Counted from the stretch's first letter, positions 27,601 to 35,830 are shown. The stretch is 44,869 nucleotides of DNA from an uncultured Prevotellaceae bacterium (GCA_902800435.1 CADCEQ010000015.1:1-44869); one strand, 5' to 3'. The notes: generated by a model not told the origin, from the sequence alone. Program-made: numbers and translations.

Positions 27601-29678
27601 ACAGTATAGGCATGTACCAGAAGTTCACCACCAACATGGGTGAGCGCAAACGCTGCTACTCATTCATCATTCCCTTTATCTCTGCCAACGGCACCGCACA
27701 GAAGCGGTTCGTCATACGGCGTGGTGCGCTCAATTCCGCACAGCCAGCCACCAATGAACTCACCGTCACCTACGCTATAGGTGAGCCGTGGGGACCGGCT
27801 GAATTCTTCGATGCTGAGACGGCCATGGCTCGTGGCGGCGTCACCCGTTCCACGTCATGGGAAGACCAGGAGGCAAAAGCCCTCTGTCAATGGAAATATT
27901 TGGCGTGGGGTGTCTTCGACATCGCTGCCTCGCTGCCCTTCGGCGGTTGTGCCGTAGGAGCCTTCAAAACAGTCGTGCAGCCGTTTACCGAGAAGCCGGA
28001 AGACCGCTTTTCGTGCTTGGTTACCAATCTGGTGTGTACTGCTGTTAACTGCGCCATAGATTCCAACCCGCTTGGCTGGGGATGGTGTGCCATCAAGCTG
28101 ACGGAAGCAATCTGGAACACTGCTAACAACATCTATTCAGCCCAGTCGTGCGTAGATGCCAAGGGTGGCAAGAAGGAAGTAAGGCGTGTGTACAGTATCG
28201 ACCCCAACGAGATGATCGGCCCATGGGGACCTGACGACGACAAGCATTACATACAGCCCATCCGCCAGATGCCGTATATGATAACCTTCGAGAACAAATC
28301 GACGGCATCGGCCCCTGCCAACGAGGTCTTCGTCACCGACACGCTCGACCTGACGAAGCTCGACGCCGAGACCTTCTCGTTCAGCAGCTTCGGCTGGGCC
28401 GACACCACCTTCGTCGTGGGCGGCAGCCGGACTCAGGAGTTCACGCGCGACGTTAATTATAAGGTGAACGGCCATGACATCCTGGTGCGCGTCAGCGGAC
28501 AGTTCAACCCCGCAACGGGCGTCGTCAACTGGAGCTTCGCATCACTTGAGGCGAACGGCAGCGAGCTGGCCGACGTGATGAACGGCTTCCTGCTGCCCAA
28601 CGACCAGAACGGGCGCGGCGAGGGCTACGTCAGCTTCATCATTGACCACAAAGCCAACCCGGCCAACGGCTCCACCATTAGCAACAAGGCCACCATCGTC
28701 TTCGATGCCAACGAGCCTATCGTGACCAATACCTACACGAACACCTTCGACACCGACTACCCGACATCGAAAGTCACGAAGGCTGAGGAACCGTCGGAGG
28801 GCAAGCTCACCGTCACCGTCAGCGGCAGCGACCCGACCAGCGGCGTCGACCACTATACCGTCTTCGCCCAGAAGAACGGCGGCGAGTGGCTGGCCGTGGC
28901 TACTATTACTGAAGGCACCACCTGCACCATCGACGTCGAGACGGGCACGAAGTACGGTCTCTGTGCCATCGCCACCGACCGCGTGGGCCTGAACGAACCG
29001 AAGGACTATAAGGTAGAGACCGAGCTGACCACCAGCGGCAATGCTCCTGTCATGGCCACCTACGACCTCCGCGTGGCCGATGCCGGCTATGCCACCTTCT
29101 ACGACTCCAAGGCCGACTACCAGCTGCCTGCCGGCCTGAAGGCCAGCACCGTCAGCGGCGTCAGCGGCGACCGCCTCACCTACCAGCCGCTCAGCGGCAG
29201 CATCGTGCCTAAGGGCACCGCCGTGCTCATTGAGGCCAACGAGAAGAAGGCCGCTACCTACACGCTGACCGGCGTGGCAGGCGGCTCGGCCGCCAGCACC
29301 GTCGGCACCAACCTGCTCCACGGCAGCGACGACTCAGCCCTCACCGGCCAGGACGTCGCCTCGCCCGACGACTACCTCTACTACAAGCTGGCCTACGGTC
29401 CCGCCGGCACATCGCTGGCCACGCAGTTCGGCTGGTTCTGGGGCGGTCCCGACGGCATGAACTTCAACATCAACGGCCACCGCGCATGGCTTGCTGTGCC
29501 GAAGTCGGCTGGCGCCCGCGCCTACCTCATCGACGGTGAGGCAACGCCTGTAGAGAGTCTGGAGCTCAGCACTGGCAGTGAGGGCGGCAGCTGGACCGAC
29601 CTGCAGGGCCGCCGCATTGCGATGCCCTCGCAGCCGGGCATCTACCTGAAGAACAACCGCAAGGTGGTGATTAAATAG
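24618..29678 (+). CDS. Giant exported Asp-box propeller/LamG protein
   Basis: The 1686-aa product has a signal peptide (MKKLLIKLALLAVPMLAAAQ). Six Asp-boxes (SxDxGxxW-like) start near residues 87, 142, 198, 257, 318 and 374, spaced 55-61, which fits a six-bladed sialidase-type propeller. The Arg-Ile-Pro motif of true GH33 sialidases is not seen near the N-terminus, so activity on sialic acid is not supported. A LamG/concanavalin-like domain spans about 515-690 (AITVEAWVRF, GQWHHVAMTYD, NPILIGRSG). A region of unknown type follows. At about 1190-1390 is a DUF11/DUF7619-like beta domain (DPNEMIGPWG, PYMITFENKS, GEGYVSFIID). An Fn3-like part and a C-terminal tail (WTDLQGRRIAMPSQPGIYLK, then NNRKVVIK) resemble the sorting ends of Prevotella surface proteins. 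It is probably a cell-surface glycan- or protein-binding factor. Confidence 0.7.
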   Translation: MKKLLIKLALLAVPMLAAAQTADNLKQSLPSEWGGWQNLTYGVTDITAYTTSLFTMEVETSGKTIHLLWQENGKDANGLYRMYYRRSTDLGRSWEEARLISTSKEKLYRENNHLLAVSGSSVYILCPSKDADDRWKLRFARSTDGGASFTTVDLEQFGTGSVTQHLNMYYAGCDGQTVVFATHHSDGTGRKELRAYTSIDGGHNFQLLKWQLEGYPFGERRSYPSFHQIADLQVQDGKWTMVCWDDDKSTKVLLNSSSDGGKTLVTQNVTQRGTGKYNYWSNMPGYRPQMVMQGNTIDLIYYGKLDDGDEEMIVYQRSTDGGKTWGEPKYLPDSYDSGTMTIAGKGDNLYVMGYRWTGENGRWGRVTHRTLWYSHDGGKTWQQQRRCFDTYELNNSAFRFTIAPDDPSGRHVIVTGEQGFYMETKDGFETVSRNFRKGDQSWDPYRDWNNEALTVIFDSEGTEHWFMQYSPHQAGIASYDGYFWNICHRRVERPEVPATTKEMAYHLANTVRNDIIIPMSPSIEATSEAITVEAWVRFDDVKSGFGFAGLNNTNASLGSSTFMDGWSLELYYQSGGATPGGAAFNGCVHPEKSNGASLFTPWTYLIRELGQWHHVAMTYDSNVAENNVHFYIDGLPYNTRTEHGKILMGNNPILIGRSGTQNDGDVLIDNFAIYSRALTLDEIHRHIYGKPDATDKDCRLLLTFDGTLRDESQYHNDPVPLMDAPLVEHNGINLPKADFALTKDTKGTTVYVNDVTPDGEVYWWWKPSPTTLGAYNESWKKHESVNYNGHSGNYVFWMVAKGDGEHTNAFAPVAKQFSISGLSRVEPSVVGSTPAARLRIYGGYELSENSQPKVVLHTSDGVDIEGRWEMDKGYSSTSVKTLNDVAYAVFDLSSAKLGKYDVVVASDTLKGALEVQAVEAPDVWLSVNGPRLMLGNRWTTFTMEYGNRSNTDAYNVPVYLFFDDYDDIEVEFPFDYVLTPEEGVVSAEAIKFTLDSIGMYQKFTTNMGERKRCYSFIIPFISANGTAQKRFVIRRGALNSAQPATNELTVTYAIGEPWGPAEFFDAETAMARGGVTRSTSWEDQEAKALCQWKYLAWGVFDIAASLPFGGCAVGAFKTVVQPFTEKPEDRFSCLVTNLVCTAVNCAIDSNPLGWGWCAIKLTEAIWNTANNIYSAQSCVDAKGGKKEVRRVYSIDPNEMIGPWGPDDDKHYIQPIRQMPYMITFENKSTASAPANEVFVTDTLDLTKLDAETFSFSSFGWADTTFVVGGSRTQEFTRDVNYKVNGHDILVRVSGQFNPATGVVNWSFASLEANGSELADVMNGFLLPNDQNGRGEGYVSFIIDHKANPANGSTISNKATIVFDANEPIVTNTYTNTFDTDYPTSKVTKAEEPSEGKLTVTVSGSDPTSGVDHYTVFAQKNGGEWLAVATITEGTTCTIDVETGTKYGLCAIATDRVGLNEPKDYKVETELTTSGNAPVMATYDLRVADAGYATFYDSKADYQLPAGLKASTVSGVSGDRLTYQPLSGSIVPKGTAVLIEANEKKAATYTLTGVAGGSAASTVGTNLLHGSDDSALTGQDVASPDDYLYYKLAYGPAGTSLATQFGWFWGGPDGMNFNINGHRAWLAVPKSAGARAYLIDGEATPVESLELSTGSEGGSWTDLQGRRIAMPSQPGIYLKNNRKVVIK

Positions 29679-29707
29679 TTATTCGCATTATACAAATTTA
29701 TAGCATT

Positions 29708-30175
29708 ATGAAGACGATAAAGATTCTTTCCATAGCGTTCACAGTATGCCTGGCCCTGCTGGCGTGCGGCGGTGGCGACGGCGACGAGCCAAGTCCCACA
29801 CCCACGCCGACGCCCACACCCCCGACACCCACTGTCAAGGGCAAGCACCTGACGAAGGTCTGCAACATGCCCGCCGATGCCTCGGAGCAGCTGGTGGAGC
29901 TGACAGGCCTGACGTCAGAGGCCACTCACAAGGGTGGGGTAGCCAGGTGGCTCACCACGACGCTGCGCACCTACACCGGCGGCACTCCCCACGTGGTGGT
30001 GGCCTGCAGGCAGAACTTAGAGGTTGAACCCCGTGAGATAGATGTCACCTTCGTTGCCGCTAACGACACGCTGGTGCTCACCGTGCACCAGGCTGCCTAT
30101 ACCGGCGGCGGGACCGACGTTGACAATCCTAACGGGACGTACACCGACCAGCCGGCCTATTCGCGTGAATATTGA
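29708..30175 (+). CDS. Small lipoprotein with TP linker, BACON-like
   Basis: The 155-aa product carries a lipoprotein signal ending LALLACGGG (Cys20), followed by acidic residues (GGGDGDEPS) that could act as a surface export signal. A PTPTPTPTPPTPT linker then leads to a domain of about 100 residues. The end of this domain (REIDVTFVAANDTLVLTVHQ) resembles the last strands of BACON domains, which often bind glycan or mucin in Bacteroidetes; the match is weak. It lies 29 bp after the giant Asp-box gene without a promoter, so the two probably form one operon and may meet at the outer membrane. Confidence 0.65.
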   Translation: MKTIKILSIAFTVCLALLACGGGDGDEPSPTPTPTPTPPTPTVKGKHLTKVCNMPADASEQLVELTGLTSEATHKGGVARWLTTTLRTYTGGTPHVVVACRQNLEVEPREIDVTFVAANDTLVLTVHQAAYTGGGTDVDNPNGTYTDQPAYSREY

Positions 30176-30216
30176 CATCTTCTAACGTTAAATAGAGAAA
30201 AAGAGGGCGGTGGCGG

Positions 30217-30248
30217 TTTGGCCATTCGCCCACTTTTCCGTAACTTTG
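30217..30248 (+). promoter_or_regulatory. Promoter of Kelch-AraC regulator
   Basis: TTTG (30217-30220), a 20-bp spacer and TAACTTTG (30241-30248) match the consensus. The ATG at 30285 is 36 bp later. Confidence 0.8.
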
Positions 30249-30284
30249 CACCACTTTGGCAGCACAAGGCTGCCCCATAGCGCG

Positions 30285-31958
30285 ATGAAGACCAGGAAAC
30301 TATTGCTGCTTTACATGCTTCTTGCAACGCTGCAGGCCGGCGCTGCCGACGGCAGTTCATGCCCGGAGGTGCGCATTGTGCCTGAGCGTCTGCCCAGCCT
30401 GAACCTGCCTCGCAGCGGGCACAACGTCTTCTGCATAAACGGCGAACTGACGGTGACGGGCGGGCACACCACCAACTTCGTGCCAACGCCCACTGCCGAG
30501 TACTATGCCGGTGGGGCGTGGCACCAGCTCGACATGGCCTACACCCACGACAACGGCTTTGCCGTGGTCCTCGGGCCTGACGAGGTCATCATAGGCGGTG
30601 GGCACGCCGAGCCGCTGGGCATCGGACAGACCTTCATGCTGGAGCGCTACCAGCCGTCGACCCACACGTTCGAAGGCTTCGGCTGTCTGGACCGTCGGCG
30701 GGTGCTGACCAGTGCCACGCAGCTGGCCGACGGGCGCGTTGTCATCAGCGGCAATCACTATGCTGACGATGCCATCGGCTGCTACGATGGGAACAGCCAG
30801 GTGCAGGACCTGGGCAGCGTCAGGCAGGGGCGCAGCAATCCCTACATGCTTCGCATGGGCGGCGACGATGCTTTCATCCTTGGCGGGAACGACGAGCGCG
30901 ACCGTCATCCTGACACCGTCTGGGTTGACCGCCTGAAGGGCGGTGCTGTGCGCGTGCCGTTGTTAGAGCAGTGGCGGCTGGTCTACACCGACCAGCCCTT
31001 CAGCAGCGATGCCTGCTGCATAGGCCATGAAACCTATCTCCTGGCGGCAACCGACAACACCGGTCAGCTGGCTGTCTTCAAGATAGGAAGCCAGCAGGGC
31101 GAACCCGTCGTCTCGCTGTTGCCCACGGCCAGTCCGATACCGATGCAGAGCCAGTGGGGCGCCATTGCCTATAAAGGTCCGGTCGTTGTCGACAGCGTGC
31201 GCCGGCGTGGCTACGTCATAGGCGTCGACAGCCTTTATCTCCGCCAGTATGTGCTGGCCATCGACTATGGTCAGCAACCGGCAGGACTGACGCTCTGCTA
31301 TACCGACCCGATGGAGCACGCTGCCATCACCATTCCCTTCGTCACGCCCGACGGCGACCTGCTGCTGGCGGGCGGCATCCCCGGCGACAACTACACGCCG
31401 CTGGCCGACGTGTGGCTCTACCATTTCGGCACCGAGGCGGTTGCAGCCGCCGTCACGTCGTGGCAGCCGTGGCTGTGGGCGGCCGTCTTTGCTGCGCTGT
31501 TCATAGCCTTTCTCGCATACATTATATATATACGCAGCCGCCGCAGCAGACAGATGGTGACCGATACTGATACTGAGCTGCTGCCTGCAGCCGTCCAGGC
31601 CGATACGCCTCAGCCTGACGCTAAGGCTGCTGAGCTCATGGAGCGCATCAGCCGGCTCATGGACCAGGACAGGCTCTACCTGCGCAGCGACTTGAAGGTG
31701 CAGGACGTGGCCGTGGCCCTGCAGACGAACAGCAGCTATGTCAGCGAGTGCATCAACAGTCTCCGTGGCCAGTCGTTCTCGCAGTTTGTCAACACCTGCC
31801 GTGTGCGCCATGCCCAGGAGCTGTTGCGCCGTCAGCCCGACTTAAAGACGACCATCGTGGCCACCGAGTCAGGCTTCAGCACCGAGGCCTCTTTCTTCCG
31901 CAACTTCAAAGCCGTCACGGGCATGACTCCTCGCGAGTGGCTTCAAGAGCAGCTATAG
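30285..31958 (+). CDS. Transmembrane Kelch-like propeller/AraC regulator
   Basis: From the ATG at 30285 (an upstream ATG at 30210 lies before the promoter) the product has 557 aa. The order is: signal peptide (MKTRKLLLLYMLLATLQAGA); an exported beta-propeller of Kelch/galactose-oxidase style at about 30-380 (GELTVTGGH, DEVIIGGGHAEP, GRVVISGNH, AFILGGNDE); one membrane helix at about 393-416 (FAALFIAFLAYIIYI then RSRR); and an AraC-type DNA-binding domain at about 450-557 (LKVQDVAVALQTNSSYVSEC, then GFSTEASFFRNFKAVTG). It resembles a hybrid two-component system with kinase and receiver removed, so the propeller ligand would be signalled straight to DNA. The neighbouring Asp-box/lipoprotein operon is the likely target. 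It converges with the GT4 gene with 4 bp between stops. Confidence 0.8.
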   Translation: MKTRKLLLLYMLLATLQAGAADGSSCPEVRIVPERLPSLNLPRSGHNVFCINGELTVTGGHTTNFVPTPTAEYYAGGAWHQLDMAYTHDNGFAVVLGPDEVIIGGGHAEPLGIGQTFMLERYQPSTHTFEGFGCLDRRRVLTSATQLADGRVVISGNHYADDAIGCYDGNSQVQDLGSVRQGRSNPYMLRMGGDDAFILGGNDERDRHPDTVWVDRLKGGAVRVPLLEQWRLVYTDQPFSSDACCIGHETYLLAATDNTGQLAVFKIGSQQGEPVVSLLPTASPIPMQSQWGAIAYKGPVVVDSVRRRGYVIGVDSLYLRQYVLAIDYGQQPAGLTLCYTDPMEHAAITIPFVTPDGDLLLAGGIPGDNYTPLADVWLYHFGTEAVAAAVTSWQPWLWAAVFAALFIAFLAYIIYIRSRRSRQMVTDTDTELLPAAVQADTPQPDAKAAELMERISRLMDQDRLYLRSDLKVQDVAVALQTNSSYVSECINSLRGQSFSQFVNTCRVRHAQELLRRQPDLKTTIVATESGFSTEASFFRNFKAVTGMTPREWLQEQL

Positions 31959-31962
31959 GTGA

Positions 31963-33045
31963 CTACTTGTAGATTTCCTTAATCTGGGAATAGAAGTGCT
32001 CGTAGTTCAGGTGGTCGTCGAAGTCGGCCTTGGCCTGTTGCCCTAACCGCCAACGCAGGTCGTCATCATCTGTCATGCGGGCCATAGCCTTGGCCAGTGC
32101 ATCGATGTCGCCCGGCGGGACAAGCAGACCGTTATGGCCGTCGATGACGTATTCGCGCTGCCCCCCATTGTCGGTGACTATCACCGGTCGGCCTTGCGAC
32201 ATATACTCCTGTGGCGATAGCGGACAGCCCTCGCTGACGGTAGACGCCAAAATGCCGAAGTCGGCAGCAGCCACGTAGGGTATGACGGGATGGCGAAAGC
32301 CGGCCAGCATGACGCGCTGCTGCAGTCCGTCCGCAGCAATGAGCTGCATCAGATGGGCCGTATATTCGTCACTGCCGCGACCTACCAGCACTAAATGGAA
32401 CGGGCGATCCTTGATGCGTGCCACAGCCTGAACAAGCGTGTCGAGACCTTTCTCCTGATCCAGTCTGCCGTGATATACTGCCAGCACGCTGTCGGCGGGA
32501 ATGCCGAGCTCCTGGCGCAGAGGGGCCGGCTCGACGTGTTGCGGTACAACAACGCTGGTGTGGACAACGCGCAGCTTCTGCTGGTCGATGGCTGGCTGTG
32601 TACTGAGGAACACTGTCTTTGACAGTTCCGAGTCGAAAACCAGACAGTCTAATTGTCTGTAGAGCCAGCGGTAGAGAATGCTGTTCTTGCCCCTTCGCGT
32701 CAGGTGGCGGCACATCACTACCTGCACTTGGCGGCCACAGCCCGACAGTCGGCGGGCATAGCAGGCCGTGAAGGCATCCTTGAAGTTGTGGGCATGAATG
32801 GTGCATGCTCCTGTCTGTCTGACGACGGCTGCAAGCTGCCAGGCGCTCTTCGCGTCGAGAGCACCGCTTAACGGCATGACGTTAACAGACATTCCGGCCT
32901 CTTCATACTTGCTGCGGATGGCGTCTACGGGTTTGCAGCATACGCTGACATCGATGCCGTCGGCACGCTGACGTTGGCATAAGTCGTATACGTACTGCTC
33001 GCCACCGCCCCATTCCTTGTTGGAGACGATATGTATAATCTTCAT
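31963..33045 (-). CDS. Family 4 glycosyltransferase
   Basis: The 360-aa protein is a GT-B fold, retaining glycosyltransferase of family GT4. The N-terminal acceptor half begins MKIIHIVSNKEWGGGEQYVY, with the glycine-rich loop. The donor half starts near residue 185 (LAVYHGRLDQEKGLDTLVQA) and has the EX7E nucleotide-sugar motif near residues 272-280 (SEGCPLSPQEYMSQG). The likely role is cytoplasmic assembly of lipopolysaccharide or capsule sugars; donor and acceptor cannot be predicted. It is divergent from licD, with two facing promoters in a 131-bp gap, and convergent with the Kelch-AraC gene. Confidence 0.9.
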   Translation of the reverse strand: MKIIHIVSNKEWGGGEQYVYDLCQRQRADGIDVSVCCKPVDAIRSKYEEAGMSVNVMPLSGALDAKSAWQLAAVVRQTGACTIHAHNFKDAFTACYARRLSGCGRQVQVVMCRHLTRRGKNSILYRWLYRQLDCLVFDSELSKTVFLSTQPAIDQQKLRVVHTSVVVPQHVEPAPLRQELGIPADSVLAVYHGRLDQEKGLDTLVQAVARIKDRPFHLVLVGRGSDEYTAHLMQLIAADGLQQRVMLAGFRHPVIPYVAAADFGILASTVSEGCPLSPQEYMSQGRPVIVTDNGGQREYVIDGHNGLLVPPGDIDALAKAMARMTDDDDLRWRLGQQAKADFDDHLNYEHFYSQIKEIYK

Positions 33046-33066
33046 TTCTTTGTGTTATTATGCCTG

Positions 33067-33098
33067 CAAAATTAGCAAATAACAGGCGATTCTGCAAA
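33067..33098 (-). promoter_or_regulatory. GT4 gene promoter
   Basis: On the minus strand TTTG (plus 33095-33098), a 20-bp spacer and TAATTTTG (plus 33067-33074) form a full consensus promoter. Confidence 0.8.
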
Positions 33099-33114
33099 TA
33101 ATCTGCAATTTTAT

Positions 33115-33145
33115 TTTGCCATATCATTATTTTGTGCTAACTTTG
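33115..33145 (+). promoter_or_regulatory. licD promoter
   Basis: TTTG (33115-33118), a 19-bp spacer and TAACTTTG (33138-33145). The start codon at 33177 is 31 bp downstream. It is divergent from the GT4 promoter. Confidence 0.75.
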
Positions 33146-33176
33146 GCCTGTTGTTTTATCAGTAAAAAGAAGAATT

Positions 33177-34022
33177 ATGGCATCCTACGACATAGCAACC
33201 CTACATGAGCACATCCTCAAGATTCTGCTGGCCGTCGACCGTGTGTGCCGGGAGCACGGCGTCAGATACTACTGTTGGGCAGGCACCATGCTGGGTGCCG
33301 TGCGCCACAAGGGCTTCATCCCCTGGGACGACGATATGGACATCTGCATGCCCCGACCAGACTACGACCGTTTCATGACTCATGCCAGCGAGTGGCTGCC
33401 GCAGCACTTGGAGGCGCTGTCGATAGAGACTGACGCCCACTATCCCGGTGGCTTCGGCAAGGTGGTAGATGCCAGCACAACGCTCATCGAGCGGGCGCAC
33501 AGCGACTATGTAGGGGGTATCTATATCGATGTGTTCCCCATTGATGGGGCACCGAAGACTGCATGGGCGCAACGACTGGCAGTAGCGCGCTACAAGGCGT
33601 TAGACAAGCTGCTCTACTTCCTCCACCGCGATCCCTACAAGCACGGACATGGTCCCAAGGCATGGCCGGTGTTGCTCATCCAGCACCTCTTCACCCATGA
33701 GTGGGCAAGCCGTCAGCTGCGCGCAGCCTATCTGGCCTACGACTACGAACAGTCGGAATACGTGCTGGACTACGACGACGGCATCCGTGGCATCATAACA
33801 AAGGATGTGCTGGGCACTCCGCAGCCCTTCGACTTCGAGGGACACAAGGTGATGGGTGTGGAGCGCTACGACGAGTATCTTCGCACTAAATATGGTGACT
33901 ATATGGTCGTTCCGCCCCATGATCAGCAGCGGCAGCATAACTTTTATTACCTGGACTACAATCTGCCGTTCCGCCAGTATCAGGACCGCCGCGACTTCGT
34001 CACAGCTCAGAATGACAATTGA
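33177..34022 (+). CDS. LicD family phosphotransferase
   Basis: The 281-aa protein belongs to the LicD family (nucleotidyltransferase-like fold), whose members attach phosphocholine or similar phosphodiester groups to surface glycans. The signature is complete: HGVRYYCWAGTMLGAVRHKG, then FIPWDDDMDICMPRPDYDRF with the metal-binding acidic cluster around D51-D55. Downstream are GGIYIDVFPIDG and the C-terminal YDEYLRTKYGDYMVVPP segment typical of the family. Together with the GT4 and DegT genes it suggests decoration of lipopolysaccharide or capsule. Its TGA ends one base from the stop of the convergent aminotransferase gene. The substrate is unknown; no choline kinase or LicC-type gene is in the window. 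Confidence 0.9.
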   Translation: MASYDIATLHEHILKILLAVDRVCREHGVRYYCWAGTMLGAVRHKGFIPWDDDMDICMPRPDYDRFMTHASEWLPQHLEALSIETDAHYPGGFGKVVDASTTLIERAHSDYVGGIYIDVFPIDGAPKTAWAQRLAVARYKALDKLLYFLHRDPYKHGHGPKAWPVLLIQHLFTHEWASRQLRAAYLAYDYEQSEYVLDYDDGIRGIITKDVLGTPQPFDFEGHKVMGVERYDEYLRTKYGDYMVVPPHDQQRQHNFYYLDYNLPFRQYQDRRDFVTAQNDN

Positions 34023-34023
34023 C

Positions 34024-35241
34024 TCAGCTCCGATTCACCACACTGTGGTAGGCGTCGATGACCGTCTTTGCCACAAACTGCACTTGTTCAGACGTCAGCT
34101 GCGGATAGCAGGGCAGCGAAATCTCGTGGCTGTAATTATCGAAGGCCTGGGGGTAGTCGTCAATACGGTAGCCTAAGTCGCGGAACAGCGTCAGCATTGG
34201 CAGCGGGATGAAGTGTACGTTGACCGCCACTTCGTTCTGCGTGATGTTGGCGATAATCTGGTCGCGCTGCTCCTCGGTGATGTCCTTGATGCGCAGGGCA
34301 TAGACGTGGTATGACGTCTCGCGGTCGGCCCCGACGGTGGGCGGCGTGACGGCCCAGGGCTGCCCGCTGAAGGCCTCGGTGTATTCGCTGAAGATTCGCC
34401 TGCGCTCGTTTAGCATCTCGGCGTATTGGCGAATCTGTGCCAGTCCGATGGCGGCATTGACGTCGGCCATGTTGGCCTTCATGCCCATGCCCACAATGTC
34501 GTAGCGCCAGCCCCCGGCTTTACTCTTGGTGAAGGCGTCCTTGGTCTGGCAGTTAAGGCTCTTCATGCGCAGTTCCTTATACAGTTCGCTGTTGTCGAAA
34601 GGGTGGGGCATGTTCAGGCAAATGGCTCCTCCCTCGGCAGTCGTTATGTTCTTCACGGCGTGCAGCGAGAAGATATTGATGTCGGTCTGCGAGCCCGAAG
34701 TCTTTCCCTTGTAGTGCGAACCGATGGAGTGGGCGGCATCGTTGATGACCGCGATATGGCCTAACTGCTCCATGACGGGCGACGTCGGCTCGAAAAGTTC
34801 CTTCACCTCTGGCTCCTGCACCAGCTGCATGATGGCATCGTAGTCGCAGGGGTAGCCGGCAATGTCGACGGGGATGATAGCCTTTGTGCGTGGCGTGATA
34901 GCTTTGCGGATGGCATCTACAGAGATGTTGAAGTCGCTGCCAGAGTCCACCATGACGGGCTTGGCTCCTGCCCATATCACTGCTAAGGCGGTGGCGCAGT
35001 AGGTATAGGCAGGGATGATGACCTCGTCGTCGGCTCTGACGCCCAGCCAGCGGAGCATCATGATGGCTCCCGTGGTCCATGAGTTGACGCAGAGCACGGC
35101 GCCGCAGCCCGTCAACTGCTGTATCTCGGCCTCCAATGCCTTGGTCTTCGGCCCTGTGGTTATCCACCCCGACTTGAGGCTGTCGGTTACTTCGGAAATG
35201 ACGCTGTCGTCAATGTAAGGTGGCGAGAAGGGTATCATCAT
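34024..35241 (-). CDS. DegT/DnrJ/EryC1 sugar aminotransferase
   Basis: This PLP enzyme family transfers an amino group to keto-sugar nucleotides used in surface glycans. I start it at the ATG 35241 (405 aa, MMIPFSPPYIDDS), because the longer frame upstream passes through the promoter. Family features are KSGWITTGPKTKALEAEI, VNSWTTGAIMMLRWLG, DEVIIPAYTYCATALAV and the Schiff-base Lys197 in FSLHAVKNITTAEGGAICLN. The C-terminal half (SYHVYALRIKD and INVHFIPLPML-like) is complete. Its product could be an amino-deoxy sugar for the glycan built by the neighbouring GT4 and LicD proteins. The gene is divergent from rpsJ and its promoter faces the ribosomal one. Confidence 0.92.
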   Translation of the reverse strand: MMIPFSPPYIDDSVISEVTDSLKSGWITTGPKTKALEAEIQQLTGCGAVLCVNSWTTGAIMMLRWLGVRADDEVIIPAYTYCATALAVIWAGAKPVMVDSGSDFNISVDAIRKAITPRTKAIIPVDIAGYPCDYDAIMQLVQEPEVKELFEPTSPVMEQLGHIAVINDAAHSIGSHYKGKTSGSQTDINIFSLHAVKNITTAEGGAICLNMPHPFDNSELYKELRMKSLNCQTKDAFTKSKAGGWRYDIVGMGMKANMADVNAAIGLAQIRQYAEMLNERRRIFSEYTEAFSGQPWAVTPPTVGADRETSYHVYALRIKDITEEQRDQIIANITQNEVAVNVHFIPLPMLTLFRDLGYRIDDYPQAFDNYSHEISLPCYPQLTSEQVQFVAKTVIDAYHSVVNRS

Positions 35242-35274
35242 TGTATTCTTAAAGAGGATGGATGCTTTAAGGTG

Positions 35275-35282
35275 CAAAGGTA
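35275..35282 (-). promoter_or_regulatory. Aminotransferase -7 box
   Basis: CAAAGGTA on the plus strand reads TACCTTTG on the minus strand, 33 bp before the ATG. CAA at 35301-35303 is a partial -33. Confidence 0.65.
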
Positions 35283-35398
35283 CAATAATTCTTTGAGAAA
35301 CAATGCATTTTCCCTCTTTTTTTGGCATTGAGCATTAAAAAAACTTAATATTTCTTCCCGAGAGGGGACGTGAGGCATAGTTTCTCGAAAAATATACG

Positions 35399-35406
35399 TA
35401 CCTTTG
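35399..35406 (+). promoter_or_regulatory. rpsJ promoter -7 box
   Basis: TACCTTTGCAGCCCGAA is identical over 17 bases to the rpsL promoter. A leader of about 85 bases follows and contains a hairpin (CTGG-CGCT at 35421-35429 with AGCG-CCAG at 35446-35453, one bulged base), which may be a ribosomal-protein control site. Confidence 0.75.
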
Positions 35407-35497
35407 CAGCCCGAAAATGACTGGACGCTGAGCAAATGACTCTTTAGCGCCAGAAAATTAAAGAAAATTATAAACCAGTAAATTGTAAATCAAAACA

Positions 35498-35803
35498 ATG
35501 AGTCAGAAAATTCGTATCAAGCTGAAGAGCTACGACCACACGCTGGTCGACAAGTCAGCCGAGAAGATTGTGAAGGCCGTCAAGGCTACGGGTGCCATCA
35601 TCAGCGGTCCCATCCCCCTTCCCACACACAAGCGTATCTACACCGTCAACCGTTCGACCTTCGTCAACAAGAAGGCTCGCGAGCAGTTCCAGCTGTCAGA
35701 CTTCAAGCGTCTGATTGACATCTATTCATCGACCGCCAAGACCGTCGATGCCCTGATGAAGCTCGAACTCCCCAGCGGCGTTGAGGTCGAGATCAAGGTA
35801 TAG
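35498..35803 (+). CDS. rpsJ: 30S ribosomal protein S10
   Basis: S10 is a head protein of the 30S subunit and also the NusE partner of NusB in antitermination. The 101-aa sequence is standard: [40 protein letters not shown] and [21 protein letters not shown]. In most Bacteroidetes it sits between fusA and rplC in one transcript. Here it stands alone, with its own promoter 90 bp upstream and a hairpin terminator 27 bp after the stop, and with about 11 kb and 9 kb of other genes on its two sides. Confidence 0.99.
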   Translation: MSQKIRIKLKSYDHTLVDKSAEKIVKAVKATGAIISGPIPLPTHKRIYTVNRSTFVNKKAREQFQLSDFKRLIDIYSSTAKTVDALMKLELPSGVEVEIKV

Positions 35804-35830
35804 TAGAACTATATTCCCCGTCATGAACAA

